From Alphaproteobacteria bacterium (lineage in GTDB: Bacteria; Pseudomonadota; Alphaproteobacteria; Reyranellales; Reyranellaceae), in contig JAFKFK010000010.1 in the NCBI GenBank assembly GCA_017307275.1, positions 62,001 through 126,000 on the forward strand: 64,000 nt of DNA, in the 5' to 3' direction. A model generated the notes under the pieces. That model had not been told where the DNA came from, ran no database searches, and worked only from the letters and a program-made list of their open reading frames with translations. How positions within the stretch are numbered: the first letter of the stretch is position 1; each line of letters opens with the position of its first letter. Positions 25,024-34,049 of the stretch are shown piece after piece. The translations under genes were made by a program, and so were the position numbers.

Positions 25024-26054
25024 GGGCGCCTGCCTAGCGCCGTCAGCCGGTCGGCAAGCTCGGTCATACGCTCGGAATCGGAGACGCTGCGCACCCGGTT
25101 CGCGGCGTCACCCAAGGGCCCGGACAGATCGCAGCCCTTGCCCGTTAACCATTCGATATTGGGCAGCTGCCACTCGAGGTCGATGGCGACACTGATGTAA
25201 TCGGACCTCGTCTTTGTGATCTTTGCCGCTTCTGCCTGGAGCGCCTCGCGATAGGCCGCGCACACCGCGGAGGGTTCGATGTCGAGTGCCCAGAGTTGCG
25301 ACAGGTCGCCGATCCTGTCCTGTCCGAGCAACTGAACAGCATCGGCAGTCCGCGTCTTGACCAGTCTCGCCCCAGCCAGAGCCTGGCGATGGTGTATGGC
25401 GCCGAGGGGCAAATCTTCGAGATAGTCGCCGAGATGCGAGTCCGGGCCGAGCTTGGCGAAGCGAGCGGCGTCAGCGGCGTCGGCTTCCGCCACGCGCTTC
25501 TTCTCGTCCTCTTCCCACTTCTTGTGCTCGGCGGCACGTGCGGCATCGCGCGCTGGATCGGGTGCGAATTCGCGGAACGTCAAGACCAGCGGCACGGCCG
25601 TCAGCAGGGCGATTGCACAGCCCGTCGCCACCGTCGTGGCCGTCGGTGTAAGCGCTACGTGCAAGTCCGTGAAGCGAGCCCACACGGCATAGAGCCCCAG
25701 CACCAGGGGCAGTATGGCCGGAATGGCGATCAGCCAGTCGCCATGTCTATCGCTGTAGAGGCCTGTCGCCGACGCGGCCGCAATCGCCGACAGCGGCAGA
25801 AGAACGATGGCTGCGGCGGCAGCATAGGGCGGCATCTGGCCCTTGAAGATGGCGACGGCGTAAAGGCTCGCGAGCACCAGCCACAGCACGAGGCCGATGA
25901 TGGCGGCAAAGCCCATCGCCAAGCCGCGCCCCATCGCATCGCCGCCACGCAGGCCGAACAGATTGACCAGGAACGCCATATAGAGAAACGCGGCGATGAC
26001 GAGGAGAGTGGTCGTACCCCACGGGAAGCTGGGCGACGCGGTTTGATCGGCCAT
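25020..26054 (-). CDS. Multi-pass membrane protein of unknown function
   Basis: I do not recognise a family. The 344-residue protein has about five or six hydrophobic helices in the first 175 residues: 'TTLLVIAAFLYMAFLVNLFG', 'GFAAIIGLVLWLVLASLYAV', 'AAAAIVLLPLSAIAAASATG', 'IPAILPLVLGLYAVWARF' and 'VATGCAIALLTAVPLVL'. A charged helical segment follows (about 180-220, 'EHKKWEEDEKKRVAEADAADAARFAKLG') and then a soluble domain to the end with one Cys pair (near 271 and 313). The soluble part is probably cytoplasmic or periplasmic depending on topology. It starts 11 bases upstream of the Lrp gene's stop on the same strand, possibly as its co-transcribed neighbour. Confidence 0.7.
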   Translation of the reverse strand: MADQTASPSFPWGTTTLLVIAAFLYMAFLVNLFGLRGGDAMGRGLAMGFAAIIGLVLWLVLASLYAVAIFKGQMPPYAAAAAIVLLPLSAIAAASATGLYSDRHGDWLIAIPAILPLVLGLYAVWARFTDLHVALTPTATTVATGCAIALLTAVPLVLTFREFAPDPARDAARAAEHKKWEEDEKKRVAEADAADAARFAKLGPDSHLGDYLEDLPLGAIHHRQALAGARLVKTRTADAVQLLGQDRIGDLSQLWALDIEPSAVCAAYREALQAEAAKITKTRSDYISVAIDLEWQLPNIEWLTGKGCDLSGPLGDAANRVRSVSDSERMTELADRLTALGRRP

Positions 26055-26064
26055 GGCTTCCGTC

Positions 26065-26553
26065 TTAGCGGGCCGAGGCGGTCAGCGGCAATGCCGTTCC
26101 CTGCTTGACCGGACGCAGCGCAAAGGAGCTGCGGATCTGCGCGATGCCCTGGATCTTGGTGAAGTCCATCACGAAGCGCTCATAGGCTTCGAGGTCGGGA
26201 ACGACGACCCGCAGCAGATAGTCGCTGTCGCCGGTCATCAGATAGCACTCCATCACTTCGGGCCGTTCGGCCGCCGCCCGTTCGAAGTCCTTCAACGCCT
26301 TTTCGACCTGGGTCGAGAGCGACACGCTCATGAAGACATTGACCGAGAGGCCGACCGACTTGGCATCGAGCTGCGCCGCGTAACCCTTGATGACGCCCGC
26401 CTCCTCCAGCGCCTTGACCCGCCGCCAGCAGGGCGACGAGGAGAGGCCGACCTGCTCGGCGAGATCGGCATTACTCAGCCGGCCATCGTGCTGCAGCCGT
26501 TCGAGAATGCGCCGGTCGATGGCATCCAGGGAGATCATTGCTTGAAATGCCAT
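26065..26553 (-). CDS. Lrp/AsnC family transcriptional regulator
   Basis: A 162-residue feast/famine regulator: a winged HTH at about 8-65 (LDAIDRRILERLQHDGRLSNADLAEQVGLSSSPCWRRVKALEEAGVI) and a RAM ligand/oligomerisation domain at about 70-150 (EVMECYLMTGDSDYLLRVVVPD). The start at 26551-26553 has no ribosome site, and the next ATG is five codons in. A TATCCT hexamer ends five bases before the first ATG, so a leaderless message is possible. It diverges from the AceE-like E1 with 73 bases between starts and an 18-bp degenerate palindrome in the gap. The effector is probably an amino acid whose 2-oxoacid the E1 uses (inference). Confidence 0.9.
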   Translation of the reverse strand: MAFQAMISLDAIDRRILERLQHDGRLSNADLAEQVGLSSSPCWRRVKALEEAGVIKGYAAQLDAKSVGLSVNVFMSVSLSTQVEKALKDFERAAAERPEVMECYLMTGDSDYLLRVVVPDLEAYERFVMDFTKIQGIAQIRSSFALRPVKQGTALPLTASAR

Positions 26554-26557
26554 ATTC

Positions 26558-26575
26558 TAGGATAAATCTACCCTA
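26558..26575. promoter_or_regulatory. Candidate Lrp/AsnC box between lrp-type gene and AceE-like gene
   Basis: The sequence TAGGATAAATCTACCCTA equals its reverse complement at 14 of 18 positions and fits TAGGRTARATYTAYCCTA exactly as a degenerate palindrome, typical of Lrp-type sites. It overlaps the presumed minus-strand -10 region, so binding would repress the regulator's own gene while it could activate or repress the divergent E1. Confidence 0.55.
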
Positions 26576-26626
26576 TACAGCCTGTTTTGCGATCCGAACG
26601 CAAGGACCTTCCAGCGCGCGAGGCGT

Positions 26627-28978
26627 ATGCCGATGGCTATGACCACTCTCGCCCCCATCCAGCGTCTTCGCCTGCTGCGTGAACTGGAACGCAAGGTGCT
26701 GTGGCTCAGCGCCTGGACGATCCACCACGCCAACCATCTGCGGCCCAATCGCGACGGGCTGAAGGTCGGCGGCCACCAGGCCTCCTGCGCCTCGCTGGCG
26801 ACGGTCATGTCGGCACTCTATTTCTCGGTACTGCGGCCGGAGGATCGCGTGGCGGTGAAGCCGCACGCCTCGCCCGTGTTCCACGCCATCCAGTATCTCT
26901 TCGGCCATCAGACGCGCGAGAAGCTGGAACGCTTCCGGGCTCTGGGCGGCGCGCAATCCTATCCCTCCCGCACAAAGGACATAGACGACGTCGACTTCTC
27001 GACCGGCTCGGTCGGGCTGGGCGTCGCCATGACGCTCTTTTCCTCGATCGTGCAGGACTATGTGCGCCTGAAGAATCTCGGCGATGGAGAGCGGCCAACC
27101 GGCCGCATGGTCGCCCTGGTGGGCGATGCCGAACTCGACGAGGGCAACATCTTCGAAGCGTTGCTCGAAGGCTGGAAGCATGACGTCCGCAATCTCTGGT
27201 GGGTGATCGACTACAATCGCCAGAGCCTCGACGGCGTGGTGAACGACCGCCTGTTCGGCCGCATCGGCGAGATGTTCGAGCTGGTCGGCTGGCGCGTCGT
27301 CACCCTGAAGTACGGCAAACTGCTGGAGACCGCCTTCGCCCAGCCCGACGGCGAGCAGCTCCGTCAGTGGATCGACGACTGCCCCAACTCGCTCTACTCC
27401 GCGCTGGTCTTCAAGGGCGGCGCCGGCTGGCGCGAAGCGCTGACACGCGACCTCAATCAGTATCCCGGCGTCAGGCGCATCCTGGAACAGCACGACGATG
27501 CGGCGCTGCATCGCCTGATGACAAACCTTGCCGGCAACGACATGCAGGCCGTGCTCGATGCCTTCGAGGGTGTGAACGACGACACACCGACCTGCTTCAT
27601 CGCCTACACCATCAAGGGCCAGGGCCTGCCCTTCGCCGGCCACAAGGACAATCACTCGGGCCTCATGACGCTCGACCAGATGGCGGGCTTCAAGCGGGGT
27701 ATGGGCATTGCCGACGGCCAGGAATGGGAGAAGTTTGCGGGCCTCACCGCGACACCCGCCGAACTCCAGCCTTTCCTCGATGCCGCGCCGTTCAATGCTC
27801 AAGGCAAGCGGCGAACCACTGCGCCGCAGGTCGCCATCCCGGCTGCCCTGCCACGTCCCACCGACAGGAAGTCGAGCACCCAAGAAGGCTTCGGCAAAAT
27901 CCTGAATGCCATTGCAGCTGAGGACAGCGAACTCGCGCGGCGCATCGTCACCACCTCGCCCGACGTCACGGTCTCGACCAACCTCGGCGCCTGGGTGAAC
28001 CGGCGCGGCCTGTGGGCCCATACCGAGGCCGAAGATGTGTTCCGCGAGCTCAAGGTCGTGTCGGCCCAGCTCTGGCGTAAGACACCACGCGGCCAGCATA
28101 TCGAGCTCGGCATCGCGGAGAACAACCTCTTCCTGCAGCTCGCGGCGATGGGGCTCAGCCATCAGATCTTCGGCGCCCGCCTGCTGCCCATCGGTACGCT
28201 CTACGACCCGTTCATCGCGCGTGGTCTCGATGCATTGAACTACGCCTGCTATCAGGATTCGCGCTTCATGCTGGTGGCCACGCCCTCAGGCGTGACGCTT
28301 GCCCCGGAAGGCGGCGCGCACCAGAGCATCCACACGCCGCTGATCGGCATTGGCCAGCCCGGCCTGCTTTCCTACGAGCCGACCTATGTCGACGAACTCG
28401 CGATCCTGATGCGGCACGGCTTCGAGTACATGCAGCAGGACAAGGGCGGTTCGATCTATCTCCGCCTTTCGACGCGCAGCCTGCCCCAGCCGGAACGCAC
28501 GCTGTCTGCCGAACAGGAAGCCGACATCGTGAATGGCGCCTACTGGTATGCCCCGCCTGAGTCCGGCGCGGACGTGGCGGTCGTTGCCATGGGAGCCGTG
28601 ACGCCGGAAGCGGTCGCGGCGCATGAAAGCATCGCGCGCGATTTCGCCGGCGCCGGCCTTCTGGTGCTGACCTCGCCGGACCGACTGCATGCCGATTGGC
28701 TGGCCGCCCAGCGCAACCGCGGCCGCACGGCCGGCGTCGTCGACCGCAGCGCGAGCCCGATCGAACGGCTGCTGGCGCCACTGTCGCGCGATGCACGGAT
28801 CGTGACGGTACTCGATGGCCATCCGCTGGCGCTGTCCTGGCTGGGTTCAGTGCGCGGCCAGCGGGTCGTGCCGCTGGGGATCGAGAATTTCGGCCAATCC
28901 GGCGACATTCCCGACCTCTATCGGACCTACAAACTCGACAGCGCGGCAATAATCGACGCGGTGGCGCGCGCCATCTAA
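26627..28978 (+). CDS. Homodimeric 2-oxoacid dehydrogenase E1 / transketolase-superfamily protein (AceE-like)
   Basis: A 783-residue thiamine-diphosphate enzyme with the three-domain order of AceE and transketolase. The TPP/Mg2+ motif spans about 166-200 as GDAELDEG...DYNRQSLDG, with GDA instead of the canonical GDG. The pyrimidine domain carries ELGIAENNLFLQLAA, with the conserved activating Glu, plus the AceE-like 'TPSGVTLAPEGGAHQSIHTPLIGIGQPGLLSYEPTY'. Homologues decarboxylate pyruvate or related 2-oxoacids. No E2 or E3 gene is in the window, and an Lrp regulator is divergent. It may therefore serve an amino-acid-derived 2-oxoacid or act alone. ATGs at 26627, 26633 and 26639 compete; GAGG is best spaced for the second. 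Confidence 0.85.
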   Translation: MPMAMTTLAPIQRLRLLRELERKVLWLSAWTIHHANHLRPNRDGLKVGGHQASCASLATVMSALYFSVLRPEDRVAVKPHASPVFHAIQYLFGHQTREKLERFRALGGAQSYPSRTKDIDDVDFSTGSVGLGVAMTLFSSIVQDYVRLKNLGDGERPTGRMVALVGDAELDEGNIFEALLEGWKHDVRNLWWVIDYNRQSLDGVVNDRLFGRIGEMFELVGWRVVTLKYGKLLETAFAQPDGEQLRQWIDDCPNSLYSALVFKGGAGWREALTRDLNQYPGVRRILEQHDDAALHRLMTNLAGNDMQAVLDAFEGVNDDTPTCFIAYTIKGQGLPFAGHKDNHSGLMTLDQMAGFKRGMGIADGQEWEKFAGLTATPAELQPFLDAAPFNAQGKRRTTAPQVAIPAALPRPTDRKSSTQEGFGKILNAIAAEDSELARRIVTTSPDVTVSTNLGAWVNRRGLWAHTEAEDVFRELKVVSAQLWRKTPRGQHIELGIAENNLFLQLAAMGLSHQIFGARLLPIGTLYDPFIARGLDALNYACYQDSRFMLVATPSGVTLAPEGGAHQSIHTPLIGIGQPGLLSYEPTYVDELAILMRHGFEYMQQDKGGSIYLRLSTRSLPQPERTLSAEQEADIVNGAYWYAPPESGADVAVVAMGAVTPEAVAAHESIARDFAGAGLLVLTSPDRLHADWLAAQRNRGRTAGVVDRSASPIERLLAPLSRDARIVTVLDGHPLALSWLGSVRGQRVVPLGIENFGQSGDIPDLYRTYKLDSAAIIDAVARAI

Positions 28979-28987
28979 AATGGCGGC

Positions 28988-30082
28988 GTGAAAGTAGACG
29001 GCACCCCTTACCGAACCATCTGGCTCGGCGCCGACGGCATGGCCGTCCAGGTGATCGACCAGACCCTGCTGCCCCACCGTTTCGTGGTGCGCGAACTCAA
29101 GACGATGGAGGACGCCGAGAAGGCGATCCGCACCATGATCGTGCGCGGTGCCCCGCTGATCGGCGCTGCCGCGGCCTATGGCATGGCGCTGGCCATGGCG
29201 ACGGATTCGTCCGACGCCATGCTGGCGCGCGCCTATACCGTGCTGATGGAATCGCGGCCGACGGCGGTAAACCTGCGTTGGGCGCTCGACGATCTGCGCG
29301 CCCTGCTGGCGCCACTGCCTGCCGCCAGACGGCGCGAGACTGCCTATCGGCGCGCCGCCGAAATCTGCGACGAAGATGTCGAGATCTGCCGGCGCATCGG
29401 CGAGAACGGCCTCGGCCTGATCCGGCGCCTGAAGCCCAAGAGCGACCGCATCAATGCGCTGACGCATTGCAATGCCGGCTGGCTGGCCACCGTCGACTGG
29501 GGCACGGCGCTGGCGCCGATCTATCAGGCACACAATGCCGGTATCCCGATTCATGTCTGGGTCGACGAAACGCGGCCGCGCAATCAGGGCGCCAGCCTGA
29601 CGGCCTGGGAACTCGGCAAGCATGGCGTGCCGCACACGGTGATCGCCGACAATGCCGGTGGCCATCTGATGCAGCACGGCCAGGTCGATTTCGTCATCAC
29701 CGGCACCGACCGCACGACGCGGCGCGGCGATGTCTGCAACAAGATCGGCACCTACCTGAAGGCTTTGGCGGCGCACGACAATGGCGTGCCGTTCTATGTC
29801 GGCCTGCCCTACCCCACGATCGACTGGACGATCGAGGACGGCGTGCGCGAAATCCCCATCGAGGAACGCAGCGCCCGCGAGGTCTCGCATATCGCCGGCC
29901 GCACCGAAGCCGGCGACATGGCGACCGTGCAACTCCTGCCCGACGGCAGCCCGGCCGCCAATCCGGCGTTCGACGTCACGCCGGCGCGGCTGGTGACGGC
30001 ACTGATCACCGAGCGGGGCGTCTGCCCGGCGAGCGAAGCCGGGCTGCTCTCGCTCTATCCCGAGCAGTCGCGGGCCGCATAG
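28988..30082 (+). CDS. mtnA: Methylthioribose-1-phosphate isomerase
   Basis: A 364-residue member of the eIF2B-alpha-like isomerases. It converts 5-methylthioribose-1-phosphate to methylthioribulose-1-phosphate in methionine salvage. The catalytic Cys161 ([12 protein letters not shown]) and Asp241 ([20 protein letters not shown]) match the known pair of B. subtilis MtnA, and '[21 protein letters not shown]' and '[11 protein letters not shown]' are family signatures. Translation starts at GTG 28988, nine bases after the E1 stop. No other salvage gene (mtnB, C, D, P or K) is nearby. A related role, ribose-1,5-bisphosphate isomerase, is less likely given the motif match. Confidence 0.92.
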   Translation: MKVDGTPYRTIWLGADGMAVQVIDQTLLPHRFVVRELKTMEDAEKAIRTMIVRGAPLIGAAAAYGMALAMATDSSDAMLARAYTVLMESRPTAVNLRWALDDLRALLAPLPAARRRETAYRRAAEICDEDVEICRRIGENGLGLIRRLKPKSDRINALTHCNAGWLATVDWGTALAPIYQAHNAGIPIHVWVDETRPRNQGASLTAWELGKHGVPHTVIADNAGGHLMQHGQVDFVITGTDRTTRRGDVCNKIGTYLKALAAHDNGVPFYVGLPYPTIDWTIEDGVREIPIEERSAREVSHIAGRTEAGDMATVQLLPDGSPAANPAFDVTPARLVTALITERGVCPASEAGLLSLYPEQSRAA

Positions 30083-30093
30083 GCAACCATCCG

Positions 30094-30879
30094 ATGGCCG
30101 AGGCTCCTTCGTTCATTCGCGCCTCGACGGTCCGTCACGTCGGTTGGCTCGACTTCAACCGGCCGCCGGTCAACGCCTTCAACCACCAGATGGTCGAGGA
30201 AACCCGCGACGCCATCTCCGCCGCCCTTGCCGATCCCGACATACGGGTGATCGTGCTGGGGAGTGCCATCGACAGCTATTTCAGCGCCGGTGCCGATCTG
30301 AAGGTCTTCAAGGGGATGACAGGCATCGGCATGCGCGATTGGGCGCTGCTCACGCATGAGATCGTCCGGCTGTTGCGCGCCTCCCCCAAGCCGCTGCTCG
30401 CCGCCATCCGCGGTACGGCGGTCGGCGGTGGGCTGGAGATGACACTTCATTGCGATCTGCGCTTCGCCGCAGCCAATGCGAAGCTCGGTCAGCCCGAAAT
30501 CAAGATCGGTTTCATCCCGCCGATCGCCACCACCCAGGCGCTGGTTCGTTTGATCGGCCGGCCGAACGCCATCCGCTATCTCTACGATGGTGGCCTGATA
30601 TCGGCCGAGCAAGCATTGCATTGGGGTCTGATCGACGAGCTTGTCGCGCCACAGGATTTGCGTGCACGGGTGCAGGCCTACGGCGAAGAGTTGGCGGCCA
30701 AATCGCCGGCGGCCCTCGCCGCCATCAGGCGGACCGTCACCCTGGGCGGCGGCATGAGCTTCGACGAAGGCATGGCCTACGAACTCGAAGCCGTCGTCGA
30801 TCTCGCCGATGGTCCCGACTTTGCCGAAGGCGTCGACGCGTTCCTCGCCAAACGCCCGCCGGACTGGCGGCGCGACTGA
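30094..30879 (+). CDS. Enoyl-CoA hydratase (crotonase family)
   Basis: A 261-residue crotonase. The oxyanion-hole segments YFSAGADLKVF and AIRGTAVGGGLEMTLHCDL are intact. Both hydratase glutamates align: Glu115 (GGGLEM) and Glu135 (GQPEIKIGF). ATG 30094 is chosen 11 bases after mtnA, because the longer open frame upstream is only the shadow of mtnA. It belongs to a plus-strand run E1, mtnA, crotonase, PhzF and could act in branched-chain acyl-CoA breakdown, which would fit the 2-oxoacid dehydrogenase-like E1, but no dehydrogenase or thiolase accompanies it. Confidence 0.9.
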   Translation: MAEAPSFIRASTVRHVGWLDFNRPPVNAFNHQMVEETRDAISAALADPDIRVIVLGSAIDSYFSAGADLKVFKGMTGIGMRDWALLTHEIVRLLRASPKPLLAAIRGTAVGGGLEMTLHCDLRFAAANAKLGQPEIKIGFIPPIATTQALVRLIGRPNAIRYLYDGGLISAEQALHWGLIDELVAPQDLRARVQAYGEELAAKSPAALAAIRRTVTLGGGMSFDEGMAYELEAVVDLADGPDFAEGVDAFLAKRPPDWRRD

Positions 30880-30910
30880 CAAAAGCCTCAGCCTTCAGGA
30901 TCATCCATCG

Positions 30911-31786
30911 ATGACATCGGTCGACCACGTCAACGTCTTCACGCACCGGGGCAAGGGAGGCAATCCCTGCCCGCTCATCGTCGACGCCAAGGGCATGAGC
31001 GGCGACGAGATGCAGGCCGTCGCCCGAAAGTACGGCCATGAATCCGGCTTCGTGTTGCCGGCGGAATCGGAAGACTACGATCTCGCCCTGCGTTTCTACG
31101 TACCCAATCACGAGATGGAGATGTGCGGGCATGCTACCGTCGGGGCGTTGTGGCTGCTGGCCCGCAACAGCCTCCTGTCGAAGACGACGGTCCGCATCGC
31201 CACCCGGAGCGGCCCCGTCACCGGCTTCCTGAGCAAGGGAACCGATGGCACACCCAAGGTTGAGATTACCCAACCGGCCGGACGCGTCGGCGCGCTGACG
31301 AACGAACAGACGAACGACGTCCTGGACACCCTTGGCGTCGGGCGCGATGCTCTCGAGGACCTGCCGCTGCACAACGCCGTGACATCGAGGACCAAGACAC
31401 TGGTTCCGATGAAGGATGTCGAGCGGCTCAATGCGCTTGTCGCCAATCCACCGCGAGTGGAGGCCGTCTGCCGTCGTATCGGCTCCACGGGCTTGTATCC
31501 GTACGCTATCCGGGACAAAGGCGAGCGGACCTTAGAGGCGCGCCAGTTTCCGCGGTCTTCCGGCTATCCCGAAGATGCCGCCACCGGCATTGCGGCCGCC
31601 GCTCTGGCCTTCGGCCTGCTGGCCGACGCGACGATCGACCGTAACGACCGACTGATCCGGATTTTCCAAGGGCGCGCCATGGGTCAGCTTTCTGAAATCC
31701 ATGTGCGCATCGGCTTTGCCGACGGCCAGGCGATCGGCTGCCTGCTTGGAGGCGCCGTGACACCAGCCGACGTGAATGCCCACTGA
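30911..31786 (+). CDS. PhzF-family protein (second copy, divergent)
   Basis: A 291-residue PhzF-fold protein. It has VDHVNVFTHRGKGGNPCPLIV, the catalytic Glu44 (YGHESGFVLP), MEMCGHATVGALWLL and EDAATGIAAAALAFG. It differs strongly from the paralogue at 24115: Cys follows GNP, and CGHAT replaces AGHPN, the latter being typical of the trans-3-hydroxyproline/epimerase-like side of the fold. Cys118-type epimerase chemistry should be considered, but the partner cysteine is uncertain. The gene lies 31 bases after the crotonase. The substrate is unknown. Confidence 0.85.
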   Translation: MTSVDHVNVFTHRGKGGNPCPLIVDAKGMSGDEMQAVARKYGHESGFVLPAESEDYDLALRFYVPNHEMEMCGHATVGALWLLARNSLLSKTTVRIATRSGPVTGFLSKGTDGTPKVEITQPAGRVGALTNEQTNDVLDTLGVGRDALEDLPLHNAVTSRTKTLVPMKDVERLNALVANPPRVEAVCRRIGSTGLYPYAIRDKGERTLEARQFPRSSGYPEDAATGIAAAALAFGLLADATIDRNDRLIRIFQGRAMGQLSEIHVRIGFADGQAIGCLLGGAVTPADVNAH

Positions 31787-31804
31787 CGAAGGGCTGTCGG
31801 CGGG

Positions 31805-32713
31805 CTATTCGGCTAACCGCACTGTCTCGACGAGGTAATCGAGAAAGGCCCTGACACGCGCAGGCAAGTAGCCGCCCTGGCCAAGAAAGACCGCGTGTAG
31901 CGGATCGGTATCACCCGGATTGCAGCTCTCCAGCACCGGGATCAAGCGTCCTGCCTTGATGTCGGCAGCCACTTCGTACCGAGCCAGCCGCGCCAGACCG
32001 AGCCCGTTCAGGACGAGCTGCCGCAGTGCCTCGCCATTGCTCACCTGCGCATTGCCGGCCACTGGCAAATCGATGCGTTTGCCATTGCGCACCAGCGGCC
32101 AGACATCGACCGAGCGGACGAAGCCCAACCCGAGCCGGTTGTGTCGCTCGAGCTCGGCGGGAGACTTCGGCATGCCGTGCCGCGTGAAGTAGCTCGGCGC
32201 GCCAACGATGACGCGGCGCGTCTCCCCGAGCTTACGGGCGAGCAGACTGGAACTCTTCAGCCGGCCGGTGCGGATCGCCACGTCGGTCCGTTCGGCGATC
32301 AGGTCGACTGTCGTATCGATCAAGGTGAGATCGACAGTGATGTCAGGATAGCGCTCGAGGAACTTCGGCAGCGACGGCAGCAGGAAGTGGACGCCGAACG
32401 GCACATTGGCATTGATCCGCAGCCGTCCGCTGGGCGTTTCGTTGGCTGCCACCCCGCGCTCCGCCTCGCCGAGATCGGCAAGGATGCGGACACTGCGCTC
32501 GTAGAAGAGCGTGCCTTCGGGCGTGAGCTGGAAACGGCGCGTCGAGCGGTTGATCAGCCGGGCACCCAGCCGGTGCTCCAGGCGGGCAACGAGCTTGCTG
32601 ACTGCCGAAGGGGTCATGCGGAGCGATCGCGCCGCCGCGGAGAAGCCGCCGCGATCGACGACCTGGGCAAATACCTCCATCTCCCCGGAACGGTTGATCT
32701 CACGCAGGCTCAT
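31805..32713 (-). CDS. LysR family transcriptional regulator
   Basis: A 302-residue LysR regulator: a winged HTH at about 10-65 (MEVFAQVVDRGGFSAAARSLRMTPSAVSKLVARLEHRLGARLINRSTRRFQLT) and a periplasmic-binding-protein-like effector domain from about 95 to the end. It is of the CrgA/AaeR-like group that often controls an adjacent transporter or oxidoreductase. It diverges from an MFS exporter with 109 bases between, the classic LysR/target arrangement. It converges on the PhzF gene, 18 bases apart. Confidence 0.92.
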   Translation of the reverse strand: MSLREINRSGEMEVFAQVVDRGGFSAAARSLRMTPSAVSKLVARLEHRLGARLINRSTRRFQLTPEGTLFYERSVRILADLGEAERGVAANETPSGRLRINANVPFGVHFLLPSLPKFLERYPDITVDLTLIDTTVDLIAERTDVAIRTGRLKSSSLLARKLGETRRVIVGAPSYFTRHGMPKSPAELERHNRLGLGFVRSVDVWPLVRNGKRIDLPVAGNAQVSNGEALRQLVLNGLGLARLARYEVAADIKAGRLIPVLESCNPGDTDPLHAVFLGQGGYLPARVRAFLDYLVETVRLAE

Positions 32714-32762
32714 TGTGACTTGAATTCATAAGTGATGTTCAGAAAGGAAGTCTACGTCACAA
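32713..32762. promoter_or_regulatory. Candidate LysR control region
   Basis: A perfect 7-bp inverted repeat, TTGTGAC (32713-32719) and GTCACAA (32756-32762), encloses an AT-rich 36-base stretch including CTTGAATTCATAAG. The left arm overlaps the LysR start codon. The layout fits a LysR autoregulatory/activation region, though LysR sites of the T-N11-A type inside it are not unambiguous. Confidence 0.3.
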
Positions 32763-32822
32763 GGCGACGGCACACCACCTCGTCCCTTCCAAACCTGATT
32801 CGCTTACGGAAGGTCGTCCGCC

Positions 32823-34019
32823 ATGCCGCTTGCTCTCTATGCTCTGACTGCCGGCGCATTCGGCATCGGCGTCACCGAATTCGTCATCATGGGCCTGTTG
32901 CTGGAGGTCAGCACCGATCTCGGCGTTTCGATCCCGGCAGCTGGGCTCCTGATCTCCGGCTATGCGCTGGGCGTCGTCGTGGGCGCTCCCGTGATGACGG
33001 TCATGACGCGGCGCTGGCCCCGCAAGACCGTGCTGCTCACTCTGATGCTGATCTTCACCCTGGGCAACGCGGCCTGCGCCCTCGCCCCGTCCTATGCCTC
33101 CCTGATGATGGCGCGCGTCGTTACGGCCTTCGCCCATGGCACCTTCTTCGGCGTGGGTTCGGTGGTCGCCACGGGCCTGGTCGCGGCCGACCGGCGCGCC
33201 TCGGCCATCGCCGTCATGTTCACCGGCCTGACGGTCGCCAACATCTTGGGCGTTCCCTTCGGCACCTGGCTCGGCCAGATGCTGGGGTGGCGCGCCACCT
33301 TCTGGGCCGTGACCTTGGTCGGCGTCGTCGCCATGGCCGTGATCGCACTCTTTGTCCCGCGCGGTACGTCAGCACCGGACGAAGGCGACTGGCGTAGCGA
33401 CCTGCGCGCGCTGACACGGCCGCCGGTCTTCCTTGGGCTCCTGACCACGGTCCTGGGCTTCGGCGGCCTGTTCGCCGTCTTCACCTACATCGCGCCCCTC
33501 CTGACCCAGATCACGGGTTTCGAGGACGCGTCCGTGTCCCCGATCCTGCTGGTCTTCGGCGCGGGCCTGATCGCCGGCAACCTGATCGGTGGCCGCCTGG
33601 CCGACTGGCGGCTGGTGCCGAGCATCCTGGGAAGCCTCGCGGTCCTAGCCGGCGTGCTGGCACTAATGACCTTCGCCATCCACGACCAGATCGCGACTGT
33701 CGCCTTTGTCGCCCTCTTAGGAGCAGCAGCCTTCGCCACCGTGCCGCCCCTGCAGATGTGGGTGCTGGAAAAGGCTGTTGGCGCAGGGCAAAGCCTTGCC
33801 TCCAGTTTCAACATCGCTGCGTTCAACCTCGGCAACGCCGCCGGTGCCTGGCTGGGCGGCTTCGTGATCGATCACGGGCCGGGTCTCGGGGCGGTGACCT
33901 GGGTTGCCGCATTGGTACCTCTGTCCGCCATGCTCGTCGCCTTGCTGGCGTTGAGGCTCGACAGCCGACGTCGACGAAATGCCGACGTCATCCCGGCAAC
34001 GTCCGGTGCTTGTGACTAG
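32823..34019 (+). CDS. MFS transporter, DHA1 (AraJ/Bcr-like) drug or sugar efflux family
   Basis: A 398-residue inner-membrane protein with twelve predicted helices. Family features are the opening 'ALYALTAGAFGIGVTEFVIMGLL', the motif-A-like loop 'GAPVMTVMTRRWPRK' after helix 2, 'ARVVTAFAHGTFFGVGSVVA' and 'GVPFGTWLGQMLGWRATFW' (motif C-like in helix 5). This is the proton-driven efflux group that includes AraJ and YdhP. It exports an unknown small molecule, probably sensed by the divergent LysR protein. A small extra coding upstream is unlikely; ATG 32823 sits 9 bases after GGAAGG. Confidence 0.9.
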   Translation: MPLALYALTAGAFGIGVTEFVIMGLLLEVSTDLGVSIPAAGLLISGYALGVVVGAPVMTVMTRRWPRKTVLLTLMLIFTLGNAACALAPSYASLMMARVVTAFAHGTFFGVGSVVATGLVAADRRASAIAVMFTGLTVANILGVPFGTWLGQMLGWRATFWAVTLVGVVAMAVIALFVPRGTSAPDEGDWRSDLRALTRPPVFLGLLTTVLGFGGLFAVFTYIAPLLTQITGFEDASVSPILLVFGAGLIAGNLIGGRLADWRLVPSILGSLAVLAGVLALMTFAIHDQIATVAFVALLGAAAFATVPPLQMWVLEKAVGAGQSLASSFNIAAFNLGNAAGAWLGGFVIDHGPGLGAVTWVAALVPLSAMLVALLALRLDSRRRRNADVIPATSGACD

Positions 34020-34049
34020 CAATGCATCCGATCACAGAGGCTCGCGCTT

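Noticed and set aside
28696..30093. Upstream extension of the crotonase at 30094 to 727 residues
   Set aside because: The extension is the shadow frame of mtnA and the end of the E1 gene; crotonase homology starts at 30094.
24115..31786. Phenazine biosynthesis locus, because two PhzF proteins are present
   Set aside because: No phzA/B/D/E/G homologue is present; PhzF-fold proteins are widespread with other substrates.
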